A stretch of 64,000 nucleotides of DNA from HGM04593 sp045613945. GTDB taxonomy: Bacteria > Bacteroidota > Bacteroidia > Bacteroidales > Bacteroidaceae. The translations under genes and the position numbers were made by a program. Position 1 is the first letter of the stretch. Each line of letters begins with the position of its first letter. The notes under the pieces are model-generated. The model worked only from the letters and a program-made list of their open reading frames with translations, made no database searches and was not told where the DNA came from. The DNA is taken from positions 59,508 to 123,507 of the forward strand of contig JAZLBZ010000017.1 in the NCBI GenBank assembly GCA_045613945.1, in the 5' to 3' direction. Positions 33,883 through 42,493 of the stretch are shown here, piece after piece.

Positions 33883-36800
33883 ATGAAACTGAAATCAACT
33901 ATTCTTTCGGCATTTGCTGCCGTAATGTTCTGTGCGGGTACGCAGGCGCAGGGCGATTACTATGTGAAGCATGGCGCCGATGTAACAGTCAACCATGCTG
34001 CGCATTACCCCATTATGGTGGGTGTAAGCAATGTGCGTGGTGACCAGCAAAAACTCAATGGCATAGCCTCTGCTCCTCGCTGCCAGGCCTATTTTGACAA
34101 GACGAGCACAGTCTTTGAGGTAAAAAGCGGCGAGACCGTTACCCCCCTCATTGCAATCAACGGCAGTTGGATGCATGGCTATGTCTATGTGGACTGGAAC
34201 AATAACAGGCAGTTTGATGTGAACATCACAGGTGATGGCCCTTACGTTAAGGAAGAGGGCAATGAACTCATGTGCTGGTCGCTGTATGACAAAGGCGGCA
34301 AAGGCAATTCGGGCTGGAACAGCGCCGGTCTCAATGTAAGTGGCGATGTGCTGGCTCCTGGTTCATTCCGTGTGCCCGAGGGCCTTGAGGTCGGTTCTAC
34401 CTATCGTATGCGATATGCTATTATGTGGAACTGTATCGACCCTACGGGTGCAACCTATGCAAACTACATTTCAGATGGTGCTTCCATCATTGATGTCACT
34501 TTGAAGATATCAGGCGTTGCCAGCGGCGATGAACTGTATGAATACCCAATCAACGAGTATACAGAGCCTCGAGTGGGTACTACACCCGACGCTGCAGCAT
34601 GGAACGCTTTGCCCGATGGCCTTATTGCCACATGGGCGTCACGCGACGTACACTACAAACTGCACGAGGTACCACAGGTGACTCAAAAGGATGTTGCTAC
34701 AATCCATGCCTGGAAGGGCGAACGTGCAAATATTCAGGCCGTTCTCTATAGCAAAACAGACCAGGATACACTCTCGGTGCGCATGACAGAGTGGAAGAAG
34801 AATGGCGAGGCTACCGGCATCAGCAGTGCCGAGGCGCGCTTTGTGAACTATGTAATAACTGACGACTTCACCTCTTGCGGAAACAACTCAATGAACTATC
34901 CTACATGGCTTGTTGCCGATGTCATTGACCAGGACAAGCCACACGCCGTTCCTGCAATGGAGACACGCCCTGTGTGGTGTACCATTGAGGTGCCGCGTGA
35001 TGTTGAGGCGGGTGAGTACACCACAGCGCTTGAGGTCATTGACAAGAATGGAAATGTGGTAAAGAATCTTGCGCTTACAATCAACGTGAACTCGCACTCT
35101 TTGCCTACAGTTGCCAATCAGAAATTCCACCTCGACTTCTGGCAGCAGCCCTATGCTGTAAGCCGTTATTATGGCGTTGAGCGCTGGAGCGACGAGCATT
35201 ATGAGGCTTTGCGTCCCTATCTCGCGGCTCTTGGACGTGCAGGACAGCGCGTTGTGAGCGCAATCCTCTTTTACGAGCCCTGGGGCGAGCAGACACACGA
35301 CCTCTTTGACCCAATGGTGCAGACAACAAAGAAGAGCGACGGTACTTGGGAATATGACTATACAGTCTTTGACAAGTATGTGGAACTTTGCGCCGAGTAT
35401 GGCATCGACAAACAAATCAACTGCTTCAGTATGTTGCCCTGGGATATGAGTTTCCGCTATTTCGATGAGGCTTCAAATGGTTACAAGAATCTAACCACAA
35501 CATATTCATCGACTGAATATCGTGAGTTGTGGACAAGTTTCCTCACTGCCTTCAAGGCACACCTGCAGCAGAAGGGCTGGTTCGAGAAGACTGTCATTGC
35601 CGTTGATGAGCGTGGCGAGGCTGCCATGCTAAAGGCTCATGAGATTGCCAACGCACTCGGCTTCAAGATGGCCTTGGCCGGCAACTATCACAGTTCGCTC
35701 TGTGATATCCTCCACGACAAGTGCGTGCAGCTTGGCCAGGAGCACCACATCACAGCGGCACAACTTGCCGACCGCAAGTCAAAGAACCGCATCACAACAT
35801 TCTACACAAGTTGTGCAAACAGCGAACCCAACATCTATACAAACTCATATCCAGCCGAGGCTGCCTATCTGCCAATCTATGCAGCAAAGATGAACCTCGA
35901 CGGCTATCTGCACTGGTCTTGGATGAACTGGGACGAGGACCCGCTTATCGACAGCCGCTATCGCAAGTTCGGTTCGGGCGATACCTACTGCTACTATCCC
36001 GGAAACCGTTCAAGCGTGCGCTTTGAGCGTCTCATAGAGGGTATCCACCAATATGAGAAGATTCAGATTCTGCGCGAGGAGTACAAGGACGACGAGGATA
36101 AACTTGCCGACCTGCAGGCGTTGCTCGACCGCTTCAATGGTGCCAATGCAGGCACAGAGTGCGCTGCCATAGTAAATGACCTTGAGAATTTCCTTAACGG
36201 GCTCGAGGTGAAGATTCCCGATGCCGAGAATGTCCCAAGCGGATATTATCACCTTGTGAGTAGGGACGTTGCGCGCTACGAGCACCTTTATAACGATGCC
36301 ACTTTGAACGGAAACAGCTTGAAAATTACAATGCAGTCCGATACAAAAGTAAATACCAATAACGGTATGTGGCTTTTGACCCCCAAGAGAAACGGTAAAT
36401 TTGAGATAAAGAACGGTGACGGAAACCCCATTGTAGCCGGTGGCGCAAACGGCGCTTCAATTCTTGGTTCATACACAGAACTCACAGTGGGCAGTTCGTT
36501 CGATGCCGACGGTTTTCATTACTACTATTTTACCGAGGCTCTCAACTGTTCCAATACAACATCAGCCTTCAAGGTTAGCGATATTCCCTGCCTTACAACA
36601 TGGTTGTCGGGTGGTGCCAACAAAGCCGACAACCAGTGGCGCCTTGAGCCCGTTGATATGGAGGGCAAGAGCGTATATGATGTGGTTATAGAGGGCAATG
36701 CCGATGCATACGTTACATTCAATGGCGGTTATGCCTTCAATGGCGGTTTCTTCATTACGGCATCAAGCATTGAGGCTGCCTATTTGTCGGTATACGTTGA

Positions 36801-36996
36801 CGGCAAAATATTGGATGATGCCGAGGTTAAGGTCTCGGGAAAGACAATCAAGGTTATTATCGGCCAGACCGGTATCAATAATCTCCATGCCGAGAACAGC
36901 GATGCTAAAGCCGTCTATGACCTCAATGGCCGCAGAACGGTTGCACCTCACAAAGGCATTTATATCATAGATGGTGTCAAGACAATTGTCAAGTAA
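33883..36996 (+). CDS. Secreted GH123-type beta-N-acetylgalactosaminidase
   Basis: 1037 residues. Signal peptide to TQAQ; a GEVED-like beta domain (~25-210, with YVDWNNNRQFD, a calcium-type loop); the GH123/DUF4091 region (~215-770) with the Asp575-Glu576 pair in VIAVDERG, which fits the catalytic dyad of GH123, and the family motif WMNWDEDPLIDSRYR...GDTYCYYPG. Residues ~783-995 are a beta-rich module almost repeated in the next gene. The C-terminus (AVYDLNGRR...GIYIIDG) resembles type IX-like sorting tails. GH123 removes beta-GalNAc from glycosphingolipids or mucin glycans; the exact linkage is inference. Confidence 0.8.
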   Translation: MKLKSTILSAFAAVMFCAGTQAQGDYYVKHGADVTVNHAAHYPIMVGVSNVRGDQQKLNGIASAPRCQAYFDKTSTVFEVKSGETVTPLIAINGSWMHGYVYVDWNNNRQFDVNITGDGPYVKEEGNELMCWSLYDKGGKGNSGWNSAGLNVSGDVLAPGSFRVPEGLEVGSTYRMRYAIMWNCIDPTGATYANYISDGASIIDVTLKISGVASGDELYEYPINEYTEPRVGTTPDAAAWNALPDGLIATWASRDVHYKLHEVPQVTQKDVATIHAWKGERANIQAVLYSKTDQDTLSVRMTEWKKNGEATGISSAEARFVNYVITDDFTSCGNNSMNYPTWLVADVIDQDKPHAVPAMETRPVWCTIEVPRDVEAGEYTTALEVIDKNGNVVKNLALTINVNSHSLPTVANQKFHLDFWQQPYAVSRYYGVERWSDEHYEALRPYLAALGRAGQRVVSAILFYEPWGEQTHDLFDPMVQTTKKSDGTWEYDYTVFDKYVELCAEYGIDKQINCFSMLPWDMSFRYFDEASNGYKNLTTTYSSTEYRELWTSFLTAFKAHLQQKGWFEKTVIAVDERGEAAMLKAHEIANALGFKMALAGNYHSSLCDILHDKCVQLGQEHHITAAQLADRKSKNRITTFYTSCANSEPNIYTNSYPAEAAYLPIYAAKMNLDGYLHWSWMNWDEDPLIDSRYRKFGSGDTYCYYPGNRSSVRFERLIEGIHQYEKIQILREEYKDDEDKLADLQALLDRFNGANAGTECAAIVNDLENFLNGLEVKIPDAENVPSGYYHLVSRDVARYEHLYNDATLNGNSLKITMQSDTKVNTNNGMWLLTPKRNGKFEIKNGDGNPIVAGGANGASILGSYTELTVGSSFDADGFHYYYFTEALNCSNTTSAFKVSDIPCLTTWLSGGANKADNQWRLEPVDMEGKSVYDVVIEGNADAYVTFNGGYAFNGGFFITASSIEAAYLSVYVDGKILDDAEVKVSGKTIKVIIGQTGINNLHAENSDAKAVYDLNGRRTVAPHKGIYIIDGVKTIVK
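36229..36861 (+). repeat. Duplicated module, copy 1 (GH123 C-terminus)
   Basis: Encodes SGYYHLVSRD through the strand before VSGKTIKVI. Protein identity with copy 2 at 37081-37716 is high by eye, and stretches such as AATGCCGATGCATACGTTAC are identical in DNA. Confidence 0.8.
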
Positions 36997-37020
36997 CAAT
37001 AATTCCAAATAGTTTTAATA

Positions 37021-40000
37021 ATGAGAAAAATTACTTTTTTGTTCCTCTCTTTGTTCATTGCGGCAAGCGCAATGGCAATTGAGAATGTAACCACGGGTTA
37101 CTACCATTTGATTAGCAGGGACACAAACCGTAGCGAGCATCTTTACAACAATGCTTTGCATAGCGGTAACAGCATGAAGTTCACCTTGCAGTCGAATGAA
37201 ATGGTGAATACCAATAACGGTATATGGTATATCACAGTAAATGAAAACGGCAAACTCGGCATCAAGAATGGTGACGGACAGCCTGTTGTTGCCGGTGCCA
37301 ACTGGGGCGGCTCAATTGCCGGCTCTTTCACAGAACTTACCATTGCCGGTACTGCCGATGTGGATGATTACCGTTACTACTATTTCAACGAGGCGCTGAA
37401 CTGTACAAACGGAAGCGTGAACTTCAAGATTGGTGGAGCTGATTTCCTTACCACTTGGAGTGACGGAGGCTCTGCCAATGACAACCAGTGGCGTTTTGAG
37501 CCTGTTGACATGGCAGGTAAGAGTATTTACAGTGTGGTTGTTGAGGGTAATGCCGATGCATACGTTACATTCGACGGCGGTTATGCTTTCAATGGCGGTT
37601 TCTTCATCACAGATTCTGAAATCAGCGCTTCGCAGTTGACTGTAGGCGTTTTCGGCAATGTGTTGAAAAGTGCCGATGTCAATGTTAGTGGAAATACTAT
37701 CACAGTGACAGACGTTCAGGCTTTTGAAACTCCTGTAAAGCAGGACCTTTACAACACAAGTAATGGTTCTATGACTATCCCTCCTTACCGTATCCCCGGT
37801 ATAACGACAGCAAGCAATGGCCGTCTGATTACAGCAGCTGCCCGTCTTGTCTGCGGTACCGACCCCGGTTATGGTCAGGTGGATGTAGTCTGCCGCATAA
37901 GCGATGACCATGGTGCTACATGGAGCAATATGATTGACGTTGCAGTGGGCACAGGCCGCACATCGGCAACCGAGAACTATTTCGACACAGCCTTTGGTGA
38001 CCCTGCCATTGTTGCCGACCGCACAAGTGGTGAGGTGCTCATCATAGCCGTTGCGGGTTGTACTGTCTACGGCAATGGCAACACCACACGCCAGAACCCC
38101 AATATGATTGCAACAATCCACAGCAAGGACAATGGCGAGACATGGGAGACTCCTGTAGACGTGACCGAGGATATCTATAGCCTTTTCGATGCGGGCAACC
38201 CCATTCAGGCGGCATTCGTTGGTGGCGGTAAGGTATTCCAGAGCCGTATAGTAAAGAAAGGCGACTATTACCGTCTCTATGCCGCTATGTGTGCACGTCC
38301 CAACGGTAACCGCGTGATTTATTCCGATGACTTCGGCCGCACATGGCATGCCCTTGGTGGTGCATCGGCTCTGCCTGCTCCGGGCGGCGACGAGCCAAAA
38401 TGCGAGGAGATGCCCGACGGTCGCGTAATCCTCTCAAGCCGTGTAGGCGGTGGCCGCATCTACAATATCTATACCTACAGCAACACACTCACAGGCGAGG
38501 GCTCTTGGAGCACCAGTGTAAAGAGTACATTCGAGGGCTCGGGCCTCACCCCTGGCGGCAACTCTACCAATGGCGAGATTCTCGTTGTTCCCGTGCAGCG
38601 CAACAGCGACGGCAAGGAGATGTATCTTGCCCTGCAGTCATTGCCTACTGGCAGTGGCCGCACCAACGTGGGTATCTTCTATAAGGAACTTACCGATGTA
38701 ACCGACCTCAACACTGTTGAAAACTTTGCCGCCGACTGGAATGGCTACTATCAGGTGAGCAACACCTCATCGGCATACAGCTCAATGGACCTGCAGGCCG
38801 ATGACCGCATAGGCTTCATATATGAAGAGACCTTGACAAAGCATGGTACAGTGCAGAATCCTGTCTCTACAAGCTTCCCTAACGGCGAAGGACAGCACAA
38901 CTATGACGGTTTCGACAACATCTACGTTGCCTATGAACTTGAGTACATTACAAACGGTGCCTACAGCATCAAACGCGATGTCGACCGCCGTGCATTCGTT
39001 AAGGAGTACTTTACCGCGGTTGCTGCCGATAAGTCCGATATCGTGAAGTCTAATGTTGCAACTGCGCTTGAGAAGTTGAGCGCGCAGCCCACGACTGCCG
39101 AGATTGACAATATCTACGCTATACTTGCCAGCGAAGGCCCCACTTATGTAACAGAGATTGATGGTTTCCAGAATGGCAGAATCTATACATTTGTGACAGA
39201 GCGTGGCTGGATGGGTGCGAAGGCCGACAACAACAAGGTGATATCTACCGCCTACACATCAAACGGTGTGACAGGCAGCAAGGATGATGCAAACTTCCAG
39301 TGGACTGTCTACAAGTCAGAGAATGACAACTACTACCTTTACAATATCGGTAAAGGAATGTTCATGGGCGTTGAGAGCAGTAACAATACTGCAGTGCCTT
39401 TTGTGGCAACTCCTGCTGGTAAGAACCTTACTTTTAAGAAATCCGCAGATACCGCCTATCCGATTATGTTCTCTACAGACAATGCCGGTGTTGTTAACCA
39501 TTCATCAAACCACGCTTCGGGTCTTATAACCTGGACCGGCGGTTGGAATACACTCAATGACGGCGGCAGCAATCATCAGGTAGAGCTTGTGGGTATTCTT
39601 GACGATGTTACTCTTGCAAAGATTGAGGAGATTATCACAGCCTATGAGTTGGACAACACATCGGCTGTTGCCGAACTTGATGCTGCAATTGCTAAGGCGC
39701 AGGCATTGTTCAGTAGCATTGTAGTTGGTTCTGGAATGGGCGAATATACTGCAACTGATGCAGAGTATGCTGATAAGTTCAGTGCTATTGTGGCTTTCCG
39801 TCAGGCAATACAGTCGACCAATACCCCAACCCCAGCCCAGGTTGAGGCCAAGACTGCCGAGGTGAATGCACTCATTGCTTCGTTCCGCTTGAACTTGCCT
39901 GTTGTAGGCAAGTACTACCGCATTTTGGCGGTAGATGGCTGGAACGATGATGCACGCTATCTTGGTGCACAGAACTCCACTGCAAATACATCACGTGCCG

Positions 40001-40848
40001 AGTTTGTTGCCGTGGCAGATGCTAACACAATCTTCTACTTCGATGGTACACAGCTGGTTTCATACGCATCGGGTAACTATCTTGTAAGCAACAGCAATAT
40101 GCTTGGTTACAACGGTGTCCAGGCTTCGGGCTCAAGCATTGCTTTCCGTGCGGCATCCAATAATCTGGTCGGTGCATATAATATCAGCTTCAATGGCGGT
40201 TCACGTTGGCTGTATGTAAATCAGGGCAACTACACCGATGCCGGCAGCACAACAAACAATGCCAATGGCTATTGTTTCAACATTGAGGAGGTCGCAGAGC
40301 TTCCTGTAGCAATCACAACAGCCGGTTACGCTACATTCTATGCTCCTGTGGCAGTTGAGGTTCCTGCCGGTGTTACAGCTCATACAGTGACAATCAACGG
40401 TGAGTGGGCTACATTGAGCGAGGCTTTGACTATTGTTCCTGCAAATACCGGAGTTGTTCTTGCCGGTCAGGGTGATTACGACTTGGTAATCACAACTGCT
40501 GCTGCATTCGAGGGTGAGAACGCTCTCAGTGGTACAGTTGCTGCAACAAATATAACAGAGGCTGCTTACGTACTTGCCAACGATGCAGAAGGTGTAGGTT
40601 TCTACGCTGCTGCAATGACAAACGGTGCCTGGTTGAACAACAGCCACAAGGCATACTTGCCAAAGGCTCAGGGTATGAACGCAGCATCTTACAGCTTCCG
40701 TTTCGAGGATGGTACAACCGGCATTAGCGAGGTGAAAGGTGAAAACGGAGAGGTGAAAGCAATCTACGACCTCACAGGTCGCCGTGTTGAGGCTATCACA
40801 GCTCCTGGTATTTACATCGTAGGTGGTAAAAAAGTGCTGGTAAAGTAA
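37021..40848 (+). CDS. Secreted multi-domain sialidase, GH33
   Basis: 1275 residues, 24 bases after GH123. Signal peptide to SAMA; duplicated module ~23-235; GH33 six-bladed propeller ~240-620 with the RIP motif (YRIPG, Arg257), three Asp boxes (SDDHGATW 294, SKDNGETW 368, SDDFGRTW 435), Arg474 and Arg547 completing the arginine triad, and the nucleophile Tyr586 in AYSSMDLQ. After it come ricin/lectin-like beta segments, a small helical bundle (~870-955) and a C-terminal beta domain ending in IYDLTGRR...GIYIVGGKKVLVK, a sorting-like tail. It releases terminal sialic acids that the nan operon can use. Confidence 0.92.
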   Translation: MRKITFLFLSLFIAASAMAIENVTTGYYHLISRDTNRSEHLYNNALHSGNSMKFTLQSNEMVNTNNGIWYITVNENGKLGIKNGDGQPVVAGANWGGSIAGSFTELTIAGTADVDDYRYYYFNEALNCTNGSVNFKIGGADFLTTWSDGGSANDNQWRFEPVDMAGKSIYSVVVEGNADAYVTFDGGYAFNGGFFITDSEISASQLTVGVFGNVLKSADVNVSGNTITVTDVQAFETPVKQDLYNTSNGSMTIPPYRIPGITTASNGRLITAAARLVCGTDPGYGQVDVVCRISDDHGATWSNMIDVAVGTGRTSATENYFDTAFGDPAIVADRTSGEVLIIAVAGCTVYGNGNTTRQNPNMIATIHSKDNGETWETPVDVTEDIYSLFDAGNPIQAAFVGGGKVFQSRIVKKGDYYRLYAAMCARPNGNRVIYSDDFGRTWHALGGASALPAPGGDEPKCEEMPDGRVILSSRVGGGRIYNIYTYSNTLTGEGSWSTSVKSTFEGSGLTPGGNSTNGEILVVPVQRNSDGKEMYLALQSLPTGSGRTNVGIFYKELTDVTDLNTVENFAADWNGYYQVSNTSSAYSSMDLQADDRIGFIYEETLTKHGTVQNPVSTSFPNGEGQHNYDGFDNIYVAYELEYITNGAYSIKRDVDRRAFVKEYFTAVAADKSDIVKSNVATALEKLSAQPTTAEIDNIYAILASEGPTYVTEIDGFQNGRIYTFVTERGWMGAKADNNKVISTAYTSNGVTGSKDDANFQWTVYKSENDNYYLYNIGKGMFMGVESSNNTAVPFVATPAGKNLTFKKSADTAYPIMFSTDNAGVVNHSSNHASGLITWTGGWNTLNDGGSNHQVELVGILDDVTLAKIEEIITAYELDNTSAVAELDAAIAKAQALFSSIVVGSGMGEYTATDAEYADKFSAIVAFRQAIQSTNTPTPAQVEAKTAEVNALIASFRLNLPVVGKYYRILAVDGWNDDARYLGAQNSTANTSRAEFVAVADANTIFYFDGTQLVSYASGNYLVSNSNMLGYNGVQASGSSIAFRAASNNLVGAYNISFNGGSRWLYVNQGNYTDAGSTTNNANGYCFNIEEVAELPVAITTAGYATFYAPVAVEVPAGVTAHTVTINGEWATLSEALTIVPANTGVVLAGQGDYDLVITTAAAFEGENALSGTVAATNITEAAYVLANDAEGVGFYAAAMTNGAWLNNSHKAYLPKAQGMNAASYSFRFEDGTTGISEVKGENGEVKAIYDLTGRRVEAITAPGIYIVGGKKVLVK
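37081..37716 (+). repeat. Duplicated module, copy 2 (sialidase N-terminus)
   Basis: Encodes TGYYHLISRD to VSGNTITVT. The pair forms ~630-bp direct repeats with start points ~850 bp apart, straddling the gene junction. Confidence 0.8.
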
Positions 40849-41096
40849 TAAGTGATTAAAAAGGCCAACTACTGCGTTACGCTTGCCGTCTAAGCCTGCG
40901 GCACTCCTTTGGGGAACTAAAGTTCCCGTTGTCGCAAACATTGCTCGTACGCAATGGCATTTACGCAAAAGTAAACTGCGGTTTATCCGGCGTCGCAAGC
41001 CTTGTATTTGAACCTTTTTATCTCACTTATTAGAAAATAGGAAAGCGAGGGCGGTTCGCCCGCCCTTGTGAAATAAATTTTAGATATAAGAACAAA
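40849..41096. other. Non-coding stretch after the sialidase
   Basis: No gene seen. It contains a hairpin AGGGCGG-TTCG-CCCGCCCT at ~41046-41066 and an upstream segment rich in short palindromic words (GGGGAACTAAAGTTCCC at ~40910) that looks like a dispersed repeat. Confidence 0.5.
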
Positions 41097-41146
41097 ACTC
41101 CCCCGTCACTTCGTGACACCCCCTCTTTAAAAAGAGTGGGAGTTTA
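41097..41146. repeat. Cloverleaf-like repeat, copy A
   Basis: Outer stem AAACTCCC/GGGAGTTT encloses two hairpins, GTCAC-TTC-GTGAC and CTCTTT-AA-AAAGAG. Variants occur at 41656-41706 and 42270-42320. Confidence 0.65.
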
Positions 41147-41171
41147 TGGGGCTGTTCTTCTGTCCAAAAAA

Positions 41172-41251
41172 GAGATCCCTCGTCGCTGCGCTCTGTCGGG
41201 ATGACACAATTCGCAAAGATTTGTCATTTCGAGCGAAAGGCGAGAAATCTC
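41172..41251. repeat. Inverted REP pair upstream of peptide gene
   Basis: AGATCCCTCGTCGCTGCGCT...GGGATGACA faces TTGTCATTTCGAGCGAAAGG...AGAAATCT. It lies directly in front of the small peptide gene. Confidence 0.7.
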
Positions 41252-41289
41252 AAAAAGAATCTAAAGATAAAATAATAATCAACAGATAT

Positions 41290-41457
41290 ATGAAGAAGAG
41301 TTATGTATCACCTCTTGCAACAGAGGTAAACGTAGCAGCAGAGTCAATGCTCGCTGCATCATTGCAGATTAACAGTAATAAGACAGTAGATACCTCAGCA
41401 GACGGTGCTCAGCTTTCAGGCGGCACCCGCGGTGAGTGGGGTAACCTTTGGAATTAA
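41290..41457 (+). CDS. 55-residue peptide, unknown function
   Basis: ATG at 41290 within a longer frame whose upstream part is the REP element and so is discounted. The peptide starts MKKSYVSPLATEVNVAAE and has a short hydrophobic run (SMLAASLQI), a polar middle (NSNKTVDTSADG) and a glycine/tryptophan tail (GGTRGEWGNLWN). No classic signal peptide. Similar short peptides of the form MKK-Y-x-P ... are scattered in Bacteroidales without assigned role; that is my recollection of the family, not a search. The stop codon lies in the stem of a large 3' hairpin. A second copy of the last codons without the rest is at 42382. Confidence 0.6.
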   Translation: MKKSYVSPLATEVNVAAESMLAASLQINSNKTVDTSADGAQLSGGTRGEWGNLWN

Positions 41458-41499
41458 ATAGTTAGGGGCGCCTTAAGCGCCCCCTAACTATTTAATTCC
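41450..41499 (+). terminator. Large hairpin at 3' end of peptide gene
   Basis: GGAATTAAATAGTTAGGGG pairs with CCCCTAACTATTTAATTCC with one bulge and an inner CGC/GCG pair. The stem includes the stop codon. Confidence 0.65.
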
Positions 41500-41541
41500 G
41501 GGTACCCCACGAACGAAGTGGAGACGCAAAGCGGCTCCTTT

Positions 41542-41613
41542 GATGCGCGCAGAGGTTGGTCGTGCGTAGTGTGGCGCCAGTCACACCGCGCGGGTCTCGT
41601 AACAGCGCGCATC
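41542..41613. repeat. Two-level inverted repeat
   Basis: GATGCGCGC (41542) pairs with GCGCGCATC (41605); inside, GTGTG pairs with CACAC (41569-41586). Structured, non-coding, role unknown. Confidence 0.55.
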
Positions 41614-41651
41614 GAAAATGGGGCAATTTGTGGCAAAAGGTCGCGCGTAGC

Positions 41652-41718
41652 GCATAAACTCCCTCCCGGCTAAAGCCGTACTCCCTCTTTAAAAAGCGGG
41701 AGAGTTGTCTCGCAGCAA
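41652..41718. repeat. 67-bp direct repeat, copy 1 (cloverleaf B)
   Basis: Identical over 67 bases to 42266-42332. Contains CGGCTAAAGCCG and CTCTTTAAAAAG hairpins inside an AACTC/GAGTT stem. Confidence 0.85.
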
Positions 41719-41781
41719 AAGGTAACGGGTTGCGCATAAACTGGCTATACAAGAAAAGTTATATCCGTGTAAATCTTTAGA

Positions 41782-42191
41782 CAGTCCTCACACAATATCC
41801 TGAAAACAAGAGGCGGGAAATTGCCTTTGCAATGGAATACTCCGCGAACTTTACGTATACAATGGTAATATCAACAAAATACCGGCACCGTTGAATTTCA
41901 CAACTTGAACCTGCTTGATTTTTGGATCAAGTGACAGGACTGTTCGCCCGCTAGTTAGGCGCTCGCTTAGCGAGTGACTAACTGAGGAAGTTCCGCATCA
42001 CCCAAAAATCAAGCAGACAGTTCAAGTGGCAACACCTTTTCGACTGAGGGATGTTGCCCCCCAACTCCTGAACAAAGAAAAGGTGGACTGAAATTCCCGT
42101 GTGCCGGAACCTTTTGGTTCTTTTCAGTTATGAAAAGAACATATAGAACGACTTGAAGAGAATATAAGTGAACAATCAAGGTTGAGGACTG
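41782..42191. ncRNA. Candidate structured RNA of ~410 nt
   Basis: Nested complementary helices: CAGTCCTCA 41782/TGAGGACTG 42183; CCGGCAC 41882/GTGCCGG 42101 and GAATTTCA 41893/TGAAATTC 42089 separated by a 4x4 internal loop; ACTTGAAC 41903/GTTCAAGT 42020; GCTTGATTTTTGG 41913/CCAAAAATCAAGC 42002; AGTTAG 41953/CTAACT 41978 plus CGCTCGC/GCGAGTG; GGCAACA 42028/TGTTGCC 42052; GTTCTTTTC 42117/GAAAAGAAC 42132. No protein frame of note. It does not show RNase P, tmRNA or SRP motifs. Strand is unknown. It is flanked by the 67-bp repeats. Confidence 0.5.
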
Positions 42192-42265
42192 CCGTTTGAT
42201 AAGTTACTTGCGCCGTAAAATAAAACTATAAGCGAATTAATATCCACACCTTTTTGCTACTGAGT

Positions 42266-42332
42266 GCATAAACTCCCTCCCGGCTAAAGCCGTACTCCCT
42301 CTTTAAAAAGCGGGAGAGTTGTCTCGCAGCAA
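42266..42332. repeat. 67-bp direct repeat, copy 2 (cloverleaf C)
   Basis: Identical to 41652-41718; the two copies bracket the structured region. Confidence 0.85.
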
Positions 42333-42381
42333 TAGGTCACGCGCAGCGCAGACGTGGGTTGCGGAAAGCAAAACGAGTCAA

Positions 42382-42412
42382 TGGGGTAACCTTTGGAATT
42401 AAACAGTTAGGA
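42382..42412 (+). pseudogene. Orphan copy of peptide-gene 3' end
   Basis: Matches 41437-41467 over 30 bases with one internal change (GGGGTAACCTTTGGAATTAA shared). It lacks the rest of the gene, so it is a remnant or a mobile tail. Confidence 0.6.
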
Positions 42413-42434
42413 ACTCCACTGCTGATTGAATGAA

Positions 42435-42468
42435 AACGAATGACATCCCGCTCGGGATGTCATTCGTT
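42435..42468 (-). terminator. Terminator of thiamine operon
   Basis: 16-bp perfect stem AACGAATGACATCCCG/CGGGATGTCATTCGTT, 26 bases past the thiN stop, followed by TTTTC on the minus strand. Confidence 0.8.
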
Positions 42469-42493
42469 TAATAGTATCTCAGCCCTTGTGGAA

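Noticed and set aside
37312..38349. 345-codon minus-strand open frame inside the sialidase gene
   Set aside because: Lies opposite the well-supported GH33 domain; Cys/His-rich translation is typical of an antisense shadow.
41146..41289. N-terminal extension of the 55-residue peptide
   Set aside because: The upstream 48 codons are the REP element in frame by chance; the MKKSYV start fits better.
41782..42191. RNase P RNA, tmRNA or group II intron as identity of the structured region
   Set aside because: GAGGAAGTTCCG only faintly recalls the RNase P GAGGAAAGTCC core and the matching ACAGAAA part is absent; no tmRNA reading frame and no domain V hairpin.
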